NCBI RefSeq assembly: GCF_037975245.1
Contig: NC_092566.1
Location: 4,464,001 to 4,528,000, forward strand
DNA: 64,000 nucleotides
DNA from: Apostichopus japonicus
Taxonomy: Eukaryota; Echinodermata; Holothuroidea; Aspidochirotida; Stichopodidae
Direction: 5' to 3'
Of this stretch, positions 58,029-64,000 are shown in pieces. The notes beneath the pieces were generated by a model, which ran no database searches, had not been told where the DNA came from, and worked only from the letters and a program-made list of their open reading frames with translations. Numbering within the stretch: position 1 is the first letter of the stretch; every line of letters begins with the position of its first letter. The translations under genes were made by a program, and so were the position numbers.

Positions 58029-60889
58029 ACAAGCCGTACATTAGGGGTTTCAAGGTTTTCACAATTTGACCCCAAATGACCCGCTTTGACCTCCGCTCAA
58101 AACAATGTACTTGTTTTACTCAACGTCGTGCACCTACACACAAAATATGAGATTGGTCCAAGCTTCCCTTCTTGAGATATTGTGTTGACAAGCAAGGCGT
58201 CACACATACACACACTCATCCGCCTACATGACTACCAAGGTTGCGATTATCATCGAAACCAAAATGGCACAAATGGTGTTTTTCGTCACCCTGTACACAG
58301 TAAGAAAGAGGGTCCGAAATTTATTGTAAACGGCTGAATACAGTAGTCTGTTTCTGCTGAGATATTCAACCATAGGCTAGCTCACACTAGTCACAACAGA
58401 AAATAAAGATTTTTTTTTGAGTGAAAACCGAATACGTGAAATAGCAAAGAACGTGAACTTTCAGTTGTGGTTGCTTTTCCGAGTTTTCAGAGTAAGTAAA
58501 GCACTGCGCTTTGTTAATCGCTTAACAACGTATTGCCCGACTATGATTAGCTTGATATCGTTAGGCAAAGCCTAACCACCAGGTTAGTCTATAGTATTAG
58601 TTGGTGCAAGCAAACGCTACCTACCCTACGTGGGCCCAATGAGTTGTTGTAGCGATTGAAAAAGTGGTTACAATTTAACTTAGAACACGGCAACTACAGT
58701 GTCTACCAGTGCAACCACTTCTATAACACAGTACGATAATTTAGGGAACATGCGAAGTTCCTGTATACCACCATACTTGGCTGGTTCCCAAAAGTTGTGC
58801 TACACCGCAAACTTAATTTGGGCTGCATAAATTGCCTTGGCGCAATCATGCTATCAAAATTAATGTTAGTTTCCTGCACAGTAGATTTCTGCCTTAGTTT
58901 AGGTTGCTTTCTTCAAATTGCATCTTCAGATTTTAGGGCCTATGTAGCAAACCAAGCTTCTGAAGATAGGGTAAAGTAGGAATTATCTTAAGATGGAATT
59001 CCTTACACTACAGTAGATGTTTTAACTAACCTTAGTGCATGGAAATTGAAGTAGGGAGAACGGCATCATGCAATATAAACTAAAGCCACTCATCCACCTG
59101 GTGGCACTTTGCTTATACAGCAAGAAGGTACTGGCGCGTGATACAAACACTACGTCTTTGACAAAACTAGTAATGTGGTAAATTTGACATTAATCACTTG
59201 AAATGGTGATTTCGTGTGTCTCATTTGGGTGCCAAAATCATCAATAATGCTGCAGTGGTCTGCAGTTTCGCTAGTCATTCTTAGGAAGTGATAGTAGAAG
59301 CAATTACATAGGATACTAATGACTTTACTAGTGTCATCTGCTCAGCTACTGTACATATTGTTATTCATTGGACCCTGGGTATAGATATCCTAGGCACCTA
59401 GACCGGCTACGGCTGTCCTTTCAGATGCGATATGACTAAAGCCTAATGAGAAAACTTATCACTGCCTCATTTTAAAACTATCCCTAACGATAGATCCACA
59501 TGCCAGGATAACATAGGATGACAGTTAGATTTCCTGGGCTTATCAATGCTTTGTAGGCAAAACGACACATTCAAGCCACGATTTCTAAGCGTTAGTATTA
59601 CTGTTATGTTAGTCCTACAGTTTTACTCATTGCATTCTTGCAACAACAAGAGACAATGAAAACACCTAGCCGTACAATATGCAACATTTGCAATCTGTGT
59701 TTTATGGAAAACTGAAGTTATTGGTAATAAATTATGAAAGGCTTAGGTCTACTTAGTACTTATTTAAGTTTGTGTTGTGGCTGGGCATTTATTTCAATGT
59801 TATTATAAGCTGTTTTAATCTAGGTTCTTAATTAGGATTGAGCTAAATAGTGTGAAATCTAGGTCTAGGCTAAGTTAGATCATATGTGGTTGTGTCAAGT
59901 TGATTATTAGTTTTTATGCATTTTGTGCAAAATATAATCAGTGTTATGCTGAAGACAACATCCCCAATTTTCTGTTCAATTTTTATGTAAAAAAAAACAA
60001 AACTGTTAGCAAACTGCTTATCCACTAAAGGGCCTGTGTAAGAGAATGTGTAAAGTAAGAGGGCCTGCCGTTTCGATCCTAGGAGGATCTTCTTCAGAGG
60101 CAATTTTTATCTCAACCAATGAATATGCTACTGTTCCACCATTCTTTTTTTTTGTTACAATAAAACTAACTGACTATGCATTTGACACAACTGTGATTGA
60201 AAACATTTTACCAAAAATGGCAAACAATTGTGAAATGAGAAAGGTTTAATGAAAGTTGGGATCATTCTTAAATGACAGTAAATTTTTTTTAAGGATTTTA
60301 TGGTTTTTTTTTTCCATTTCAATTCTGATAAGTACTTCATTAAAATCTAGATGCATACACACATGTGTCTTATTTATTTACTGAAATGCTTTCAAAAACA
60401 TATACATTAAAAGTTAAGATATGAAGAAATATGTTTGATCTACTGTACTGTTCATTTATAATGCAATGTACACATGAATATAATTAAGAAGAAGATGCGC
60501 CACTTGCGTGAATTTGACGGGTGGGTTGTGAAATTGTTTTAGGCAAAATAATGACCACTCGGTGATGTTTTACAAACTGGAAGGCTGAAAGCCAAATGTA
60601 TTTTGAATAAATCCTTGTTGGGACAATTTTCTAATGCTACTACTACCACCCTATACTGTCATATCATGCTTCCAAGCACTAGTGACAGTATGAATAGGTC
60701 CTAACTTTTATGTGATAGAAACATGATATTCATACTGTCAGTACCAGTGATTTGAAGCAGGACAAAAACACACAGTATATATAGAAGAAGAAAAATGTCC
60801 CAACTGGTTTGGAGTTGTTGCACCAGCTGAAGATGCATATTCATGAGATTAAAGCTTCATCATAAATTATCTTTTCTTTTCCACATTAG
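58029..60889 (+). other. spacer, possible promoter and first exon of the right-hand gene
   Basis: A consensus donor (TTTTCAGA then GTAAGT at 58492) could end a 5' UTR exon, but nothing confirms it. A dispersed-repeat fragment lies at 58060-58200. Otherwise AT-rich without recognised coding. Confidence 0.35.
60063..60101 (-). repeat. dispersed motif with hammerhead-like layout, copy 2
   Basis: On the minus strand: GCCT, CTGAAGA, one A, a GATCC/GGATC hairpin, GAAAC, GGC, AGGC. The CTGANGA core is intact; an extra A precedes stem II and stem III is shortened. Confidence 0.45.
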
Positions 60890-63787
60890 GGCATGAGGTA
60901 GCAGTTACAACTCATAGATTATGGCAGCTTTTGGACAGTGAGTATCAAAGATGGGTTAAGTTTATATGATAATCCTAGAACTGTAGTGGAGTATACATGC
61001 AAATTAAACAACATGCCATGATAATTTATAATGACAATTAGAGCTTAAAACATTAAACTTTTCCTCTGATATGATGTTGTAAACTTTGGCTGGGCTCCAT
61101 TTCAGGATTGATATTGTGAGATATACATACAGTATGTATGTATAAATCAGTATCTCTCCCAGTATTTTGTATGTAAATTAATGTCTATTTACAGGTCAAG
61201 ATATCATTTTAAACTATACTACCAGACATACTGTACATTGTGTAAAATATGCAAAGCAGTTCTGATTGGTTTCTCAGTTTTGTTAAGGTTATAGCATAGA
61301 TCTACTCTATAAGCATTCAACAAAGAAATTCTTTCTTGCCATTTGTTTATATTAAAGATTTGGAATGCCGCAGAAACCAGTGGAACAGCAGCAAGATGGT
61401 ACGTTTTCTAATAGAGTTGAGATTCATGTGTTGTGTTTCTCTTTCAATAATCTTATATATACTGTATTTACTTCATGAAATATATATGTAACGATGGTAT
61501 CATTGAACCGCTTCAAAAACATTTTGGCTAGATACAATAAGGTTTAATGTATGTTGCTCCATAGTAGGGATGCACCGGATATCCGGTCCGGACGGACTAT
61601 CAGGCCGGATAGTGAGCAATTATCCGGTTCCGGCCGGATATTTTTCAAAATCTGGCCGGATCTTTTTCAAAATCTGGCCTGAATTATTTCTTAAAAACGT
61701 GTTGGTATTAACTTATATCAATGTAAACTATTTCCAAAAATTAATAAAAATATTCAAAGTAAGGAAAAACTAGGTTTAACATGTTTAATTTAATTTTCTC
61801 AATGGTCTGACCTAAGATTTGCTCCTTGTTTCATACTTCTACTTCTTATTAATGATTTTCTTTTGTGTAATGAAAAGATCTGGTTCCGGCCGGATTTTAT
61901 CCGGCCGGATTTCATGTACTATCCGGCAAAATCCGGTTCCGGCCGGATCCAAAAATTTGGATCTGGTGCATCCCTACAAGTTCATAGTTGGAGAACTTGA
62001 TAATGGTCATTGTAATCAAAGCTATTGTGCTTGCCACAATAGTCGCCCCCTTTCCTCACACTCTGACCCTTTGCCCCACTGTATCCTCTGTATAGACTTA
62101 CGGTCCTCCCTCCCGGGTTTGAGTTCTTCAATTCAGCATTGTATACATAATATTTTCTACCTCATGCTAAAGGTTTGGTATGTACGATATTTTACTCTGT
62201 TGTTCTACTGTAAAATAGGGTTCATTAAACTAAGCACTTTTTACTACATACACTTGCCATAAATCCTGGTGTTCTGAATATTCTTTGGAATTAAACTGGA
62301 TGTTAAAGCACACACCCAAAGAAACTTTTGTAATCTGCTGTTTGCCACATAACTGTTTTATCTCATAAGTATTTAGGGTTCCCTATAACCCGCCTCTTCA
62401 TCCAAATAATCGATACTTTGGTCATTGAATATGACCGATCAAATCTTGTACAAAAGTTTCCATCTCCTGTCCATCAATGCTATTGGTATGATGGGCGATT
62501 GTAACGTACAGCCCCAAACTGTTCTTACAGCTCTTGGACTTCCCACCCCGGGTTGAAATATTAATTACTGCAGTTATAATACAGAGTATTATACAGTATG
62601 TTCATGTGCATCTCATCCTTGTATGTGCAGTTGGTATTGGAAAAGGGATGTTGCATAAATGTAATGTCTTGTGCATATTTAAATAGCTTTGAAGAGTCTG
62701 GAACCTTGACCGTGCAACTCCCTGGCTATTCACCGCTTTTGCACGTAAAATTAGAAGCTGGGCAGTGTAGTAGTTGTGATAATGCAACACACCACTATTT
62801 TTCTTGTCACTAGCTGTACGATATAAGTTTATGTTATATATATTATTTCTGTGGCTCGGCAACATGTGTTAATATTCTACTGCACACTCGTTTCTCCTTG
62901 GAGTGGCTGTTATGGCTTCATCTAATGATATATAAATAGTATGCAACATGTGTTAATATTCTACTTGGACACTCGTTCCTTATTGGAGTGGCTGTTATGG
63001 CTTCATCCAATGATTTATAAGTAGTACTTTACTGTATATCAATGTATGATGTGACTCAGGCACAATGCTTTCCATGTGACGTCCGTCCCTAATGTCTCTG
63101 GACTTTCTGTTTTTCAATTATACTCTCTTTGTACACCAACAACTGTAGCCTCTTTCATACATATGCTGGCTTTGTGTTAATTGATCAAATTATCACTTCA
63201 ATATCTATTTCTGGAACTCTATTTAAACTGTTACTTGTTATACATACACACACACACTCACCTATACTTATATATTATTTGCTTTACATCTGGGTCCCAG
63301 GCATGGTCCTGTCTCATCTGGGGTTTCCACCAAAATCTGAGATTTACAATTCATATTTGAAAAATTAGGTATTACCGTTAAAGTTACCATTTTAACTTTG
63401 AGAGTGATGTATTCTCCGAGGCCATGGTTTTTGTAAATAACCTGTTCGTTAAGTAACTGTCATAACCCATTTGTTTGCATTGATGAGTCACAGACTTTGT
63501 TGAATACATTTGTTTGCACCTATTAACTGGTCAAGCCTTATCGTCTCGACTATAGACCGCCAACGACAAGAACCCAGCTGAGCAAAAAGAGTGAAATCTT
63601 TATTTTACATACCCAAATAACCTTCGGGGTATTTTTTACATATACATATTTTGACTTATTTTTTGTTGTTCCTTTGTCCCTAGTTTCTGATTTTGGTCTT
63701 GGTTTGAACAAGAAGATGTTCGGGAAGGAGAGTGAATATGAATTCTTCCATCAGCCAGTGTTTCAAGGACAAAGGCAAGACAAAGAT
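60890..63787 (+). CDS. 5' end of an unrecognised gene (three exons, partial)
   Basis: Exon a (60890-60937) has an in-frame TAG at 60915-60917 just before the ATG at 60921. It codes MAAFG plus two bases and ends on donor GTGAGT. Exon b (61358-61398) and exon c (63684-63787) continue the frame with matching phases, giving 54 residues. They begin MAAFGQFGMPQKPVEQQQD and continue to a KMFGKESEYEFFHQPVF stretch and QRQDKD. The donor after exon c is GTAAGT in phase 0, so more exons lie beyond the window. There is no signal peptide. I do not recognise the family. Confidence 0.65.
60921..60937 (+). CDS. right-hand gene, coding part of exon a
   Basis: Encodes MAAFG plus two bases (CA). The acceptor CACATTAG is at 60889 and the donor GTGAGT at 60938. 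The upstream in-frame stop supports this start. Confidence 0.6.
61358..61398 (+). CDS. right-hand gene, exon b (41 nt)
   Basis: Acceptor TATTAAAG, donor GTACGT. It reads QFGMPQKPVEQQQD in the phase set by exon a. The pyrimidine tract is modest. Confidence 0.6.
61565..61976. mobile_element. hAT-like MITE (TAGGGATGCACC ends)
   Basis: TAGGGATGCACC at the left and GGTGCATCCCTA at the right are perfect inverted ends. The interior is full of CCGGCCGGAT repeats. It lies in the intron between exons b and c. No clean 8-bp duplication abuts the ends. The 8-mers tccatagt (left) and ttcatagt (five bases past the right end) are a possible displaced pair. Confidence 0.75.
62859..63026. repeat. tandem duplication, 84-bp period
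   Basis: Two adjacent copies begin GCAACATGTGTTAATATTCT and continue through GGAGTGGCTGTTATGGCTTC, with few differences. Confidence 0.9.
63684..63787 (+). CDS. right-hand gene, exon c
   Basis: The acceptor TTCCTTTGTCCCTAG is strong and the donor GTAAGT perfect. It encodes DFGLGLNKKMFGKESEYEFF and FHQPVFQGQRQDKD, open throughout, in phase with exon b. Confidence 0.75.
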
Positions 63788-64000
63788 GTAAGTATAGTCT
63801 TGAAACCTAATATGGCAGCCTTGGCAGCCCGGTAACATTTTGGAAAGTTTTTATTTTTTTATATTTTACCATAGCAAATCTCAAAAGTAAAAGCCAACCT
63901 ACAACTCTCTCAAATGTGTGTCAAGAGAACTGCGGAAGAAAAGAGTGACGTAATTATGCGAATCTAGATCCAAATTCGCACTATATGCGGTATTTTTTTC
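63788..64000 (+). other. intron of the right-hand gene, cut by the window edge
   Basis: It begins with GTAAGT. No further exon is visible before the edge. Confidence 0.6.

Noticed and set aside
1-64000. CRISPR arrays, operons or bacterial genes
   Set aside because: No regularly spaced repeats, Shine-Dalgarno-led gene strings or prokaryotic genes are visible. The window is eukaryotic.

Overview
This is a eukaryotic (metazoan) genomic window. It has long introns with GT-AG signals, AT-rich spacers, many (TA)n tracts, dense small DNA transposons and tRNA-derived SINE-like copies. Gene content and repeat style suggest an invertebrate deuterostome, perhaps an echinoderm such as a sea cucumber. 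The phylum is inference from texture; the sequence does not prove it.

Two genes are firm. (1) An orthologue of the coiled-coil protein CCDC6 lies on the minus strand at 18759-38549. I assembled eight coding exons (1227 nt, 408 residues plus stop), with every junction on a splice consensus and every phase agreeing. (2) A 1071-residue C2H2 zinc-finger protein lies on the plus strand at 45879-49094. Its coding region is uninterrupted: a long acidic N-terminal half, a basic nuclear-localisation-like linker, and nine fingers split 3 + 6. The two genes are divergently oriented with about 7.3 kb between their start codons, and that gap is full of transposons.

Two further genes are partly visible. 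The start of an unrecognised plus-strand gene occupies 60890-63787 and runs off the right edge (three exons, first 54 residues, all phases compatible). At the left end, a chain of seven short minus-strand exon candidates (1998-6899) would encode a small secreted cysteine-containing protein whose C-terminal part loosely resembles stanniocalcin. This model is tentative.

The rest is repeat landscape. Left part (1-18.7 kb): (TA)n tracts, three copies of a tRNA-headed SINE-like family, a broken LINE reverse transcriptase, a tetranucleotide array, a hAT-like element and two copies of an unknown ~300-bp repeat. CCDC6 introns: a TA-flanked MITE with 25-bp perfect inverted ends, a G-quadruplex-type run, local triplicated sequence and dispersed repeats. 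Between CCDC6 and the zinc-finger gene (39.3-45.3 kb): hAT-like elements starting CAGTGGCG or similar, with 8-bp target duplications, some nested in each other. Right part (56-62 kb): a further 1.9-kb hAT-like element containing another, plus a hAT-like MITE in an intron of the right-hand gene.

I see no clearly new biological system. The leads most worth checking are the tRNA-SINE family with a shared 5' preamble, the nested hAT set with a shared subterminal module, a hammerhead-ribozyme-like motif in two copies, and the candidate secreted-protein gene.
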